Assembly: GCF_002864045.1 (NCBI RefSeq)
Contig: NZ_PJPV01000074.1
Span: 1-64,000 of the forward strand
DNA length: 64,000 nucleotides
DNA from: Endozoicomonas acroporae
GTDB taxonomy: Bacteria; Pseudomonadota; Gammaproteobacteria; Pseudomonadales; Endozoicomonadaceae
Reading direction: 5' to 3'
Shown here: positions 1-8,716 of the stretch, one piece after another
Layout: every line of letters starts with the position of its first letter
Position numbering within the stretch: the first letter of the stretch is position 1
Notes under the pieces: generated by a model
Told to the model about the DNA's origin: nothing
Databases searched by the model: none
What the model saw: only the letters and a program-made list of their open reading frames with translations
Position numbers and translations under genes: made by a program

Positions 1-33
1 GAAATATACGATTCCATTTGGCCAACTACTTAC
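1..33. repeat. right end of a MITE-like repeat, cut by the window edge
   Basis: The first 33 bases are identical to 61388-61420, the right terminal inverted repeat of the element at 61208-61419. Only this end is visible; the rest of the copy would lie left of the window. Confidence 0.7.
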
Positions 34-162
34 GCCCCTTTTGCGGGCGCTGAAAAAGATCCTTGGGCCGATGGAGTACTCGAATATCTGGACAGCTTTC
101 GTTATCCCCTGGCGGGTGAATTCTCCATGAGGACCAGTGTCTTTAACGATATGATGCGGTGA
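1..162 (+). other. open frame at window edge, doubtful gene tail
   Basis: The frame starting at base 1 is open to a TGA at 160-162 and would encode a 53-residue tail ending FNDMMR. Its first 11 codons are repeat sequence shared with 61388-61420, so if it is a real gene end the repeat is fused to it. A run of this length is expected by chance fairly often and I recognise no family. A short GC-rich inverted repeat lies at about 34-50. Confidence 0.15.
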
Positions 163-445
163 AAGAAGATAACCAGCGTTTTGGCTAATGGCAGAAAAAG
201 TTTCGAAAATTGTCCGGGTATGGTATAAAGCGCCACTTGATTTCGAGATGCGATTTCAAGATGAGGTACATGGCGGTTAGTCTCACGACTGAGCAGCATG
301 GACTTCATTAAACTTAACGTTGATAAAAGATCTCACATTCACCGACACATGGTTCCGGGTGCCAGTTTTTAATCCGTTAAACGGATGATGATCTGGTCGA
401 ACACATGGGGTGTTTGGAGGCATAACCCTGAATCAGGAGATTCCC
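163..445. other. rpsB upstream region and leader
   Basis: No convincing gene is present. The rpsB promoter and leader must lie here. A small hairpin (ATCCGTTAAACGGAT, about 371-385) precedes the start codon. In related bacteria the rpsB leader binds S2 for autoregulation, but I cannot confirm that structure by eye. Confidence 0.4.
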
Positions 446-1228
446 ATGACTCAAGTCACTATGCGTGACATGCTCAAGGCCGGCGTGCATTTCGGTCACC
501 AGACCCGCTACTGGAACCCGAAGATGAACAAGTTCATCTTTGGTGCACGCAACCGAATTCATATCATTAACCTTGAGCACACCCTGCCTGCCTTTAATGG
601 CGCTCTGCAGTTCATCGGCAAGCTGGCTGAAGGCAAGAACAAGGTCATGTTTGTTGGTACCAAGCGTGCTGCTGGCAAGATCATTCGTGAAGAAGCTACT
701 CGCTGTGGCATGCCTTACGTTGATCACCGCTGGTTGGGTGGTATGCTGACCAACTACAAGACCATTCGCCAGTCCATCAAGCGTCTGCGTGATCTTGAAA
801 GCCAGCGTGACGACGGTACTTTTGAAAAACTGACCAAGAAAGAAGCGCTGATGCGCAGTCGTGATCTGGAAAAACTGGATCGCAGCCTGGGCGGTATCAA
901 GGACATGGGCAGTCTGCCAGACGCTCTGTTCGTTATCGACGTTGAGCATGAGCGCATCGCTATCCAGGAAGCCAACAAGCTGGGTATTCCGGTTATTGGT
1001 ATCGTGGATACCAACTCCAGCCCTGAAGGTGTGGACTACATCATTCCAGGTAACGATGATGCCATCCGTGCTATCCAGCTGTACCTGAAGGCTGCTGCTG
1101 ATGTGATTCTGGAAGGTCGTGCCCGTGCGAGCACTGGTGCTGAAGACGAGTTCGTAGAAATCGAAGAAGCGCCAAAGGCTGAGGAAGCTCCCAAGTCTGA
1201 AGAAGCGCAGGGTTCTGAAGAAGCCTGA
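446..1228 (+). CDS. rpsB: 30S ribosomal protein S2
   Basis: S2 is a small-subunit ribosomal protein that docks with S1 on the 30S particle. The N-terminus [19 protein letters not shown], the [16 protein letters not shown] segment, FVGTKRAA and the [17 protein letters not shown] segment are hallmarks of the family. The ATG at 446 was chosen because AGGAGA sits 5 nt upstream and this is the conserved N-terminus; the frame is open upstream to 410. The 260-aa product ends in an acidic Glu/Ala/Lys-rich tail of about 25 residues made of repeated EEAPK/SEEA units, an extension beyond the E. coli protein. tsf follows after a terminator-like hairpin, the usual rpsB-tsf arrangement. Confidence 0.98.
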   Translation: MTQVTMRDMLKAGVHFGHQTRYWNPKMNKFIFGARNRIHIINLEHTLPAFNGALQFIGKLAEGKNKVMFVGTKRAAGKIIREEATRCGMPYVDHRWLGGMLTNYKTIRQSIKRLRDLESQRDDGTFEKLTKKEALMRSRDLEKLDRSLGGIKDMGSLPDALFVIDVEHERIAIQEANKLGIPVIGIVDTNSSPEGVDYIIPGNDDAIRAIQLYLKAAADVILEGRARASTGAEDEFVEIEEAPKAEEAPKSEEAQGSEEA

Positions 1229-1346
1229 GGCTTCGAAGACCTGGTGTCAGGCAGTATCTGATTAAGCTGGTCTTATGACTGGAGTGCAGACTTTGGGGTT
1301 GTTCTGCATTATAACAGATGCTGCTTGCCGATTTTGGAAAAGAGTA

Positions 1347-1368
1347 AGGGGGCTTTGCCCCCTTTTTT
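1347..1368 (+). terminator. intergenic terminator/attenuator between rpsB and tsf
   Basis: A GGGGG-CTTTG-CCCCC hairpin is followed by TTTTTT. A partial terminator here would lower tsf transcription relative to rpsB, as in other proteobacteria. Confidence 0.8.
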
Positions 1369-1449
1369 CCGATGTACAGATAACTATTCTTTTATGCCGC
1401 TGTTATTGGTGGTGGCATAAAAAGACTGTCAATTTGCGAGGAATCAACC

Positions 1450-2310
1450 ATGGCAGCTATTAGTGCAGCACTGGTAAAAGAACTGCGTGAGCGTACTGGC
1501 CTGGGCATGATGGAGTGCAAAAAAGCACTGGTTGAAGCACAGGGTGACATTGAAGTTGCAATCGAAGAAATGCGTAAGTCCGGTCAGGCAAAAGCTGCCA
1601 AAAAAGCCGGTCGTATCGCAGCAGAAGGTATTGTCGCCGTTAAAGTGGCTGACGATGCCAGCTTTGGTGTACTGGTTGAAGTCAACAGTGAAACTGACTT
1701 CGTAGCCCGTGATGATAACTTCCTGAACTTCGTTCAGCAGGTGGTTGGCGCTGCTTTTGCCCGTAAAGAAGCTGACGTTAACGTGCTGATGGAAGGCGAG
1801 CTGGAAGAAGCCCGTCAGGCGCTGGTTCAGAAGATCGGTGAAAACATCGGCGTTCGTCGTATCGCTATCGTTGCAGGCGGCGTGATTGGCTCATACGTTC
1901 ACGGTAACAACCGTATCGCTGTTCTGACCAAACTGGAAGGTGGTGATACTGAACTGGCTCGTGATATCGCCATGCACGTTGCAGCGGTTAACCCACAGGT
2001 GGTTAACAAGGAAGATATGCCGACTGAACTGGTAGAGAAAGAGAAAGAGATCTTCCAGGCTCAGGCTGAGCAGTCTGGCAAGCCAGCCAATATCATCGAG
2101 AAGATGATTGAAGGTCGTATCAGCAAGTTCCTGGCAGAAAGCAGCCTGGTTGAGCAGCCTTTCGTTAAAGATCCTGATACCACTGTTGGTGCACTGGCCA
2201 GGAAAGCTGGCGCTACTGTATCCAGCTTCGTACGTTTCGAAGTGGGTGAAGGTATCGAGAAAGAAGAAGTGGACTTTGCTGCTGAAGTCCGCGCTCAGGC
2301 AGGACTGTAA
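1450..2310 (+). CDS. tsf: elongation factor Ts
   Basis: EF-Ts is the guanine nucleotide exchange factor that recycles EF-Tu-GDP during translation. The N-terminal UBA-like segment ([21 protein letters not shown]) and the core motif [12 protein letters not shown] are diagnostic; the 286-aa length matches the family. The ATG at 1450 has GAGGAATCAACC directly upstream. It follows rpsB in the standard operon. The 3' side is followed within 10 bp by a repeat-derived inverted repeat and then a terminator. Confidence 0.98.
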   Translation: MAAISAALVKELRERTGLGMMECKKALVEAQGDIEVAIEEMRKSGQAKAAKKAGRIAAEGIVAVKVADDASFGVLVEVNSETDFVARDDNFLNFVQQVVGAAFARKEADVNVLMEGELEEARQALVQKIGENIGVRRIAIVAGGVIGSYVHGNNRIAVLTKLEGGDTELARDIAMHVAAVNPQVVNKEDMPTELVEKEKEIFQAQAEQSGKPANIIEKMIEGRISKFLAESSLVEQPFVKDPDTTVGALARKAGATVSSFVRFEVGEGIEKEEVDFAAEVRAQAGL

Positions 2311-2318
2311 TAACCAGA

Positions 2319-2390
2319 AGCCTGTCGGACAGCCTCCCGGGGCAACGCAGGAGCAGTTGCCGCGCAGGACAGTCTTGATTCCGACAGGCT
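2319..2390. repeat. short member of the MITE-like repeat family
   Basis: Perfect 11-bp terminal inverted repeats lie at 2319-2329 and 2380-2390. The interior carries a 23-bp block (2342-2364) identical to 2737-2759 in the full element downstream, and its right end resembles the end of that element. It looks like an internally deleted copy sitting just after the tsf stop codon. Confidence 0.7.
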
Positions 2391-2394
2391 CCTG

Positions 2395-2419
2395 GGCCAG
2401 CCCATTGGGTTGGCCTTTT
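2395..2419 (+). terminator. terminator after tsf
   Basis: An 8-bp stem (GGCCAGCC with GGTTGGCC, one G-T pair) and CATTG loop is followed by TTTT, about 85 bp after the tsf stop codon. Confidence 0.65.
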
Positions 2420-2575
2420 CATGTCTATCTATAGCTGATGGTTGATTTTCAGGTTTTCTTCATGGGAAAGTTTCATGGACAAGAATGTCAACTGTCAGAA
2501 CACATCAACTCGCTGGCTGATTGGTCAGATCAGATCATTTTCGGTCAGACGGTTCATCGAATGCAGCTTTCATGG

Positions 2576-2790
2576 CTAGGAGGCTGACCGAGAATAGCGC
2601 CCGTAGCGAGGATGGCAGAAAATTGAGGATAAAAAGTCGGAAATTTTTAGTGAATAGTGGTTCTATTTGCTAAAAATTTCCGACTTTTTAGACCAATTTG
2701 CTGCCACCGCACGACTGCATGGATGCAGGAGTTAGAGCAACGCAGGAGCAGTTGCCGCGTAGGGCAGTCTATTCTCGGACAGCCTCCTAG
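2576..2790. mobile_element. complete MITE-like non-autonomous element, 215 bp
   Basis: 22-bp terminal inverted repeats (2576-2597 and 2769-2790) match at 21 of 22 positions. The element is non-coding. It contains a perfect internal inverted repeat (2630-2650 with 2670-2690) and, at about 2706-2757, a block of some 52 bp that recurs in reverse orientation at 61262-61314. Fragments of its left half recur at 23941-23992 and 40163-40240. It separates tsf from pyrH, leaving 64 bp before the pyrH start. No clear target-site duplication was identified. Confidence 0.8.
2630..2690. repeat. perfect 21-bp inverted repeat inside the MITE-like element
   Basis: Arms 2630-2650 and 2670-2690 are exact reverse complements separated by 19 bp. 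The transcript would form a strong AU-rich hairpin upstream of pyrH. Confidence 0.85.
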
Positions 2791-2854
2791 TCTCCAGATG
2801 GCAGCGCATTTGCGGGATGTGTGTAATTTAGCCAACCAGACTCGGAAACTGAAC

Positions 2855-3586
2855 ATGCCGGCAAGTGATAGTCAACCGAAATACAAACGTATACTGCTGA
2901 AGCTCAGCGGTGAAGCTCTGCAGGGCGAAGGTGAGTTTGGTATTGATCCCAGGGTCCTGGATCGAATGGCCCTGGAAATCGGTCAGTTAGTAGGGATCGG
3001 TGTACAGGTTGGTATCGTTATCGGCGGTGGAAACCTCTTCCGTGGCGCTGCGCTGAGTGCCGCAGGCCTGGACCGGGTCACCGGTGATCACATGGGGATG
3101 CTGGCAACCGTGATGAATGCCCTTGCCCTGCGTGATGCCCTGGAACGCTCCAATATCAATACCCGGGTGATGTCAGCCATTCCCATGAGTGGTGTTGTGG
3201 AGCATTATGATCATCGTCGTGCTGTGCGGTATCTCAACTCTGGCGATGTGGTGATTTTTTCTGCTGGTACCGGAAATCCATTTTTTACCACTGACTCTGC
3301 GGCCTGTCTGAGAGGCATTGAGGTGGGCGTTGATGTCGTTCTCAAGGCCACCAAGGTTGACGGTGTCTATGATAAAGATCCGGTAAAGTATTCTGATGCG
3401 GTTAAATTTGATCAGCTGACCTATGATGATGTCCTGGCTCGCAAGCTGGGCGTTATGGATTTAACGGCAATTTGCCTGGTGCGCGACCAGCAGATGCCTG
3501 TTCGGGTGTTTAATATGAACAAATCCGGCGCTCTGTTAAATCTTGTGGTTGGCGGTCATGAAGGAACACTGGTAAACGGGGGTTAA
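2855..3586 (+). CDS. pyrH: uridylate kinase (UMP kinase)
   Basis: Phosphorylates UMP to UDP with ATP, feeding pyrimidine nucleotide and cell-envelope precursor synthesis. It is an amino-acid-kinase-fold protein of 243 aa: [15 protein letters not shown] near the N-terminus, [10 protein letters not shown] for the phosphate-binding loop, [11 protein letters not shown] and [13 protein letters not shown] typical of bacterial UMP kinases. The frame extends upstream into the MITE-like element, so the ATG at 2855, which gives the family N-terminus, is the supported start. Its TAA overlaps the frr ATG by one base. Confidence 0.97.
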   Translation: MPASDSQPKYKRILLKLSGEALQGEGEFGIDPRVLDRMALEIGQLVGIGVQVGIVIGGGNLFRGAALSAAGLDRVTGDHMGMLATVMNALALRDALERSNINTRVMSAIPMSGVVEHYDHRRAVRYLNSGDVVIFSAGTGNPFFTTDSAACLRGIEVGVDVVLKATKVDGVYDKDPVKYSDAVKFDQLTYDDVLARKLGVMDLTAICLVRDQQMPVRVFNMNKSGALLNLVVGGHEGTLVNGG

Positions 3587-4146
3587 TGATGATCAATGAG
3601 ATTAAAGATGATGCCAAAGAGCGTATGGGCAAAACCATTGAATCGTTGACGGTTGCCTTCAACAAGATTCGTACCGGTCGGGCCCATCCAAGTCTTCTGG
3701 ATGGCATTAAGGTGTCTTACTACGGCTCAGAAACACCGCTGAGCCAGATGGCTAACATTTCTGTTGAAGACGGTCGTACGCTGGCTGTTCGTGTCTGGGA
3801 AAGACAGATTGTGCCGGATGTTGAAAAGGCGATTCTGAAGTCTGACCTGGGGCTGAACCCATCGACTGCCGGTGAAGTTATTCGTATTCCTCTGCCACCG
3901 CTGACCGAAGAGACCCGCAAGGGCTATATTCGTCAGGCGCGTCAGGATGCGGAGAATGCCCGCATTGCTATTCGCAATATCCGCCGTGATGCACTGGCTG
4001 ATATTAAAGAGCTGGAAAAGGAAAAAGAGATCAGTGAAGACGACGAGCGTCGTGGTCAGGATGATGTGCAGAAGCTGACTGATCAGTTTATTGCTGAAGT
4101 TGATAAAAATCTTTCTGCTAAGGAAGAAGATTTAATGGCGATCTAA
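3586..4146 (+). CDS. frr: ribosome recycling factor
   Basis: RRF, with EF-G, splits post-termination ribosomes. The 186-aa protein shows the family signatures [37 protein letters not shown] and [19 protein letters not shown]. Two adjacent ATGs (3586, 3589) are possible starts; the first overlaps the pyrH stop as TAATG, implying translational coupling. Confidence 0.97.
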   Translation: MMINEIKDDAKERMGKTIESLTVAFNKIRTGRAHPSLLDGIKVSYYGSETPLSQMANISVEDGRTLAVRVWERQIVPDVEKAILKSDLGLNPSTAGEVIRIPLPPLTEETRKGYIRQARQDAENARIAIRNIRRDALADIKELEKEKEISEDDERRGQDDVQKLTDQFIAEVDKNLSAKEEDLMAI

Positions 4147-4342
4147 TGGCTGACTGTACTGGATTGCAGTTATTGCCTTTGTCTGGCTGGCGTCAGACAG
4201 AATCCTGCTGGTAATGACTGCAATATTTCAGGCGTCAGTTGTCTTTTGATGCTTTGTGGGCGCTTGCTTTTTACGGCGGGCTCCTGCAAGGTTCTATTGT
4301 TACACTTTTTTTAACCTGCCAATTTTCAGATCGTCTTAATCC

Positions 4343-5122
4343 ATGGCCAATACATCGTTACAGGGAAAAAGCGGCATTCAGGGAGTTCCGCCAGAGAGGC
4401 TGCCGCGCCATGTGGCTATTATTCTTGATGGGAACAACCGCTGGGCCAAACGGAAACACCTGCCCGGACTCGCCGGACACCGCGCGGGTGTTAATCGGGT
4501 TCGTGAAGTGGTTGAAGCCTGCGATGAACAGGGTGTTGAAGTGCTCACGCTGTTTGCGTTCAGCAGCGAGAACTGGAGTCGGCCGGTCATTGAAGTCAAT
4601 GGCCTGATGCGCCTGTTTCTGGGGGTTCTCAAGCGAGAGGCTCGTCGGATGAAGAAAAAACGCATCCGGCTGAAGGTCATTGGCGACATTACCCGATTCA
4701 GTCCTGAAATTCAGAAATACATTCAAGAAGTAGAAACGCTCACTGCCAATGATTATTCAGTGACCCTGGTCATTGCTGCCAACTATGGTGGCAGGTGGGA
4801 TATCGCTTCTGCTGCGAGGCTACTGGCTGAAAAAGTGGCGCGTGGTGAGCTTGATGCTAAAAATATTGATGAGTTTGCCATTGAACAGCATCTCAGTACG
4901 TCGGGTTTGCCTGCCCCTGATCTATTGATTCGTACCAGTGGTGAACAGCGAATCAGTAACTTTCTATTGTGGCAATGTGCTTACAGTGAGTTTTATTTTA
5001 CCGACACCCTGTGGCCGGATTTTGGCCGTAATGAATTACAGCAGGCCCTGCTGAGCTACGCCCGTCGCCAGCGACGGTTTGGCAAAACCAGCGAGCAAGT
5101 GGAGGCTGAAACACTGTGCTGA
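4343..5122 (+). CDS. uppS: isoprenyl transferase (undecaprenyl diphosphate synthase)
   Basis: Cis-prenyltransferase that elongates farnesyl diphosphate with isopentenyl diphosphate to make the C55 carrier for peptidoglycan and lipopolysaccharide. Motifs: [16 protein letters not shown] (pyrophosphate-binding Asp), [14 protein letters not shown], and the C-terminal [17 protein letters not shown] with FTDTLWPDF. 259 aa is normal. A 196-bp gap with no visible gene separates it from frr; it overlaps cdsA by 7 nt. Confidence 0.97.
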   Translation: MANTSLQGKSGIQGVPPERLPRHVAIILDGNNRWAKRKHLPGLAGHRAGVNRVREVVEACDEQGVEVLTLFAFSSENWSRPVIEVNGLMRLFLGVLKREARRMKKKRIRLKVIGDITRFSPEIQKYIQEVETLTANDYSVTLVIAANYGGRWDIASAARLLAEKVARGELDAKNIDEFAIEQHLSTSGLPAPDLLIRTSGEQRISNFLLWQCAYSEFYFTDTLWPDFGRNELQQALLSYARRQRRFGKTSEQVEAETLC

Positions 5123-5922
5123 AAGAAAGAATCATAACTGCTGTCATATTAGCGCCAGTGGCGCTGGCAGGCGTTTTTTTATTACCTTTAACCGGTTTTG
5201 GTTTTTTTATTGCCGCGATTATTATGTTAGCGGCTTGGGAGTGGGCAAACCTTTCCGGTTTTGAACAGCGATCTGTACGTCTGTTCTATGCGCTGGCTAT
5301 TGGTGTTTTTTGTGCTCTGACACTTTTTTTACCTTCTTCTCTGATTCTTGGTCTGGCTGCTGTCTGGTGGCTGGTCGCCTTTATCCTCGTCGGGCAATAT
5401 CCCAGGAGCGCGCACTGGCTTGAGAATAAGCCCCTGAGATTATTGATGGGGGCGCTGACTCTGGTGCCGCCATGGCTTGGTCTTTATGAGCTCAAACAAA
5501 TGCCAGACTCTGCCTGGTTGGTTGTTACCCTTCTGGTGATGGTCTGGGGGGCAGACTGCGGTGCTTATTTTGCTGGCAAGCGTTTTGGCAGAACAAAACT
5601 GATTGAGCGGGTCAGCCCGAAAAAGACGATGGAGGGATTGGTCGGCGGCTTACTGGTCTCAGTGCTGATTTCAAGTATTGTAACGTTGTTCTTCAGTGTC
5701 AGCTTTTTACAGGGGGTGTTGTTGTTGATTCTGACCATACTGACTGTTCTGGTTTCCGTTCTGGGCGACCTCTGGGAAAGTGTCTTGAAGCGTCACCGCG
5801 GGGTTAAGGACAGCGGAAGCCTGCTGCCAGGTCATGGTGGTGTGCTTGATCGAATTGATAGCCTGACGGCTGCCGTTCCGATATTTACTCTTTTTGTCAT
5901 GATAACCAGGGGCGTATTTTAG
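5116..5922 (+). CDS. cdsA: phosphatidate cytidylyltransferase (CDP-diglyceride synthase)
   Basis: Integral membrane enzyme making CDP-diacylglycerol from phosphatidic acid and CTP, the branch point for all phospholipids. The 268-aa product is largely hydrophobic with several membrane spans and carries the family signature near the C-terminus ([19 protein letters not shown]) plus [18 protein letters not shown]. The GTG start lies inside the last codons of uppS, so translation is likely coupled. Confidence 0.96.
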   Translation: MLKERIITAVILAPVALAGVFLLPLTGFGFFIAAIIMLAAWEWANLSGFEQRSVRLFYALAIGVFCALTLFLPSSLILGLAAVWWLVAFILVGQYPRSAHWLENKPLRLLMGALTLVPPWLGLYELKQMPDSAWLVVTLLVMVWGADCGAYFAGKRFGRTKLIERVSPKKTMEGLVGGLLVSVLISSIVTLFFSVSFLQGVLLLILTILTVLVSVLGDLWESVLKRHRGVKDSGSLLPGHGGVLDRIDSLTAAVPIFTLFVMITRGVF

Positions 5923-5925
5923 GTC

Positions 5926-7140
5926 ATGACTGCATCATGTGCTCAATCCGGCAGACAGCGGGTTTGTGTGTTGGGTTCCACGGGGTCCATTGGCAAAAGT
6001 ACTTTGGATGTGATCGCGCGGAACCCGGATCAATACACCGTGCATTCTTTAGTAGCCGGCAGAAACGCGGACGTTATGCTGGAGCAGGCCCGTCAGTTTC
6101 GCCCGCAATATATCGTTATGGCAGACGAACAGGCGGCCAATAAACTCAGGGCAGACCTTCAGTCTGAAGGTTTGCGCATTGCTGTTGAATCCGGCCAGGA
6201 TGCCATGAACCAGGTGGCAGCGGATGGTGATGTTGACGTGGTTATGGCAGCCATTGTTGGTGCTGCCGGGCTACCGCCCACCATGGCCGCGGTTCGTGCC
6301 GGAAAAAAAATATTGCTGGCGAATAAGGAAACGCTGGTGATGACCGGTGCCTTGTTCATGGATGCGGTTAAGGCATCTGGTTCTGTTCTTCTTCCTATCG
6401 ACAGTGAGCATAACGCCATTTTTCAGTGCCTGCCTGCTGATCACCTCAGGGGGCTCGAACGGGTAGGGGTCAGGCGAATTTTGCTGACCGCTTCCGGCGG
6501 TCCATTCCGACAGTCTCCGGTAGAAAGTTTTGCCGCTGTGACGCCTGAACAGGCCTGTGCCCATCCAAACTGGAGTATGGGGCGTAAAATTTCCGTAGAC
6601 TCTGCCACGATGATGAATAAAGGGCTTGAGTTTATTGAAGCCTGCTGGTTGTTTGATGCCCGTCCTGAGCAGGTGGAGGTGGTGATTCATCCGCAAAGCA
6701 TCATCCACTCAATGGTGGATTATGAGGATGGCTCGGTACTTGCCCAGATGGGGAATCCGGACATGAGAACGCCCATTGCCCATGCCCTGGCATGGCCGGG
6801 AAGAATACCATCCGGTGTTGCTCCCCTGTCTCTGACCGAGATTGCCAGACTGGACTTCTATGCGCCGGACATGATGCGTTACCGATGTCTGAAGCTGGCC
6901 CAGGACGTGGCCCGCAGCGGTGGTACCGCGGCTGCTATGCTCAATGCTGCCAATGAAATTGCCGTTGATGCATTTCTGGAACGCAAACTGCGTTTTGATC
7001 GCATACCTGAAGTCATTAATGCCACATTGCAGACCTTACCGGTCATGAGTGCCGGCGACATAGATCAAGTGCTGGAAGCTGACAGGGAAGCCCGCTATCT
7101 GGCCCGGAAACAGGTTTCACAAATGCAGGGTGTTGCATGA
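5926..7140 (+). CDS. dxr: 1-deoxy-D-xylulose 5-phosphate reductoisomerase
   Basis: Second step of the MEP isoprenoid pathway: DXP plus NADPH to 2-C-methyl-erythritol 4-phosphate. The N-terminal dinucleotide fold shows [40 protein letters not shown] and [17 protein letters not shown] supply metal- and substrate-binding residues. 404 aa is typical. It starts 4 nt after cdsA and overlaps rseP by ATGA. The same pathway is served by ispD and ispF at 46.6-47.8 kb. Confidence 0.97.
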   Translation: MTASCAQSGRQRVCVLGSTGSIGKSTLDVIARNPDQYTVHSLVAGRNADVMLEQARQFRPQYIVMADEQAANKLRADLQSEGLRIAVESGQDAMNQVAADGDVDVVMAAIVGAAGLPPTMAAVRAGKKILLANKETLVMTGALFMDAVKASGSVLLPIDSEHNAIFQCLPADHLRGLERVGVRRILLTASGGPFRQSPVESFAAVTPEQACAHPNWSMGRKISVDSATMMNKGLEFIEACWLFDARPEQVEVVIHPQSIIHSMVDYEDGSVLAQMGNPDMRTPIAHALAWPGRIPSGVAPLSLTEIARLDFYAPDMMRYRCLKLAQDVARSGGTAAAMLNAANEIAVDAFLERKLRFDRIPEVINATLQTLPVMSAGDIDQVLEADREARYLARKQVSQMQGVA

Positions 7141-8540
7141 TTTTTGAATCGCTTTTGTCGGAGATAGCTGGCTCAGCACAGACCATTTTTGCTTTTGTAG
7201 TAACCCTTGGAATACTGGTGAGTATTCACGAGTATGGTCACTTCTGGGTGGCTCGCCGTTGCGGTGTTAAAGTACTTCGTTTCTCCGTGGGTTTTGGCAA
7301 GTCATTATGGCGCTGGACTGATCGTCACGGTACTGAATTCAGTATTGCAGCAGTACCGCTGGGTGGCTATGTCAAGATGCTGGATGAGAGGGAAGGGCCG
7401 GTGCCCGATAATGAGCAGCACCTTTCCTTCAATAGTAAGCCCGTCCTTGCCCGGATTGCCATTGTCGCTGCCGGGCCTGTTGCCAACTTTCTGCTGGCCA
7501 TTTTTGCCCTCTGGCTCATGTACATGGTGGGTGTTCGTACCCTGATGCCTCAGGTTGGCGAAGTGATTCCCGATTCTCCGTCTGCCGTTGCCGGTATTCA
7601 CCCCGGAGATGAAATCGTTGCTGTGAACGGTGTGGAAACACCGGGCTGGCAGGCCGTAAACATGGAGCTGCTGTCCTTCATTGGTGAGAGCAGAAATCTT
7701 GATGTCTCTATCCGGGCGGGTGAGCCCGGAGAGGCCTCAGAGGGGGCTGTGCGGGATAAAAATATCGCAATAGTCGACTGGCTGGTTAATGAGGAACAGC
7801 CCAATCCTGTGCGGTCCCTGGGTATTGTGCCTTACTCTCCTGTTATCCCAGCGGTCATTGGTCAGATAGCGGACGATGGGGCGGCAGCAAGAGATGGTCT
7901 GGAGTCGGGTGATAAAATCCTGCAGGTTAATGGCGAAACCGTCATTGACTGGATGCACTTTGTTGAACTGATCCGTGACAATGCCGGTCAAACGTTGCAA
8001 TTGCTGGTTGAGCGGGATGGCGTCAGTCAGGAAATGCCGTTGACCCCGGGCAGTCGATCCACTGATGGGGTGACAACCGGTTTTATCGGTGCAGGTGTCC
8101 AACAGGTTTCCTGGCCAGAAACCATGATTCGTCATTTACAGTTTGGGCCGATTGATTCGCTGGTAAAAGGTGCCCAGGCGACCTGGTCGCTGACCAGTAT
8201 GACCCTGGAATCCCTCTGGAAGATGGTTGTCGGGCTTGTTTCCGTGAAAAACTTGAGCGGTCCGATAACCATTGCTAAAGTGGCTGGCGCGTCGCTTGAG
8301 TCTGGGCTGGAAAATTTTCTCTATTTTCTGGCCATGTTGAGTGTCAGCCTGGGGGTGTTGAACCTGCTCCCCATACCCGTGCTGGATGGTGGTCATCTGC
8401 TTTTCTACCTCGTTGAAATGGTCAGGGGCAAGCCGCTTTCCGAGAAAACCCAGACGCTGGGTTTGAAAATCGGGGTAACGTTTGTTGTCGGAGTGATGAT
8501 GCTGGCTATGTATAACGACCTGAGCCGACTCTTCCAATGA
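7137..8540 (+). CDS. rseP: RIP zinc metalloprotease RseP
   Basis: Inner-membrane site-2 protease that cleaves the anti-sigma factor RseA to release sigma-E when outer-membrane assembly fails. The zinc motif HEYGH lies near residue 30 in the first membrane segment, two PDZ regions follow (about residues 130-310), and the C-terminal [13 protein letters not shown] motif carries the third zinc ligand Asp. 467 aa. Placement directly before bamA fits its role in envelope quality control. Confidence 0.97.
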   Translation: MIFESLLSEIAGSAQTIFAFVVTLGILVSIHEYGHFWVARRCGVKVLRFSVGFGKSLWRWTDRHGTEFSIAAVPLGGYVKMLDEREGPVPDNEQHLSFNSKPVLARIAIVAAGPVANFLLAIFALWLMYMVGVRTLMPQVGEVIPDSPSAVAGIHPGDEIVAVNGVETPGWQAVNMELLSFIGESRNLDVSIRAGEPGEASEGAVRDKNIAIVDWLVNEEQPNPVRSLGIVPYSPVIPAVIGQIADDGAAARDGLESGDKILQVNGETVIDWMHFVELIRDNAGQTLQLLVERDGVSQEMPLTPGSRSTDGVTTGFIGAGVQQVSWPETMIRHLQFGPIDSLVKGAQATWSLTSMTLESLWKMVVGLVSVKNLSGPITIAKVAGASLESGLENFLYFLAMLSVSLGVLNLLPIPVLDGGHLLFYLVEMVRGKPLSEKTQTLGLKIGVTFVVGVMMLAMYNDLSRLFQ

Positions 8541-8716
8541 TACGCTGGTCAGACTGATGCACGGCCTGATGAGGCTGTAACAGCACCGGTTTGACCAGCA
8601 AACATCCAGGTGAAAGAAAAGCACTTTGCGCTCTGCGCGTCATGAATAGCGATGTGGAAATTGAAGAGCATGTTTTTCACGTTAATGCGAAATGAACACG
8701 GATAAGAACGGATTCC

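Noticed and set aside
377..949. Minus-strand open frame of 190 codons over rpsB
   Set aside because: It is antisense to a certain ribosomal protein gene and has no ribosome site or family; a shadow of strong codon bias.
2319..2390. Inverted repeat after tsf considered as the tsf terminator
   Set aside because: It has no T-run and contains the core of the repeat family; the U-tailed hairpin at 2395-2419 fits better.
4239..4607. Plus-strand open frame of 122 codons overlapping the start of uppS
   Set aside because: Most of it overlaps uppS in another frame; the non-overlapping part shows no ribosome site or motif.
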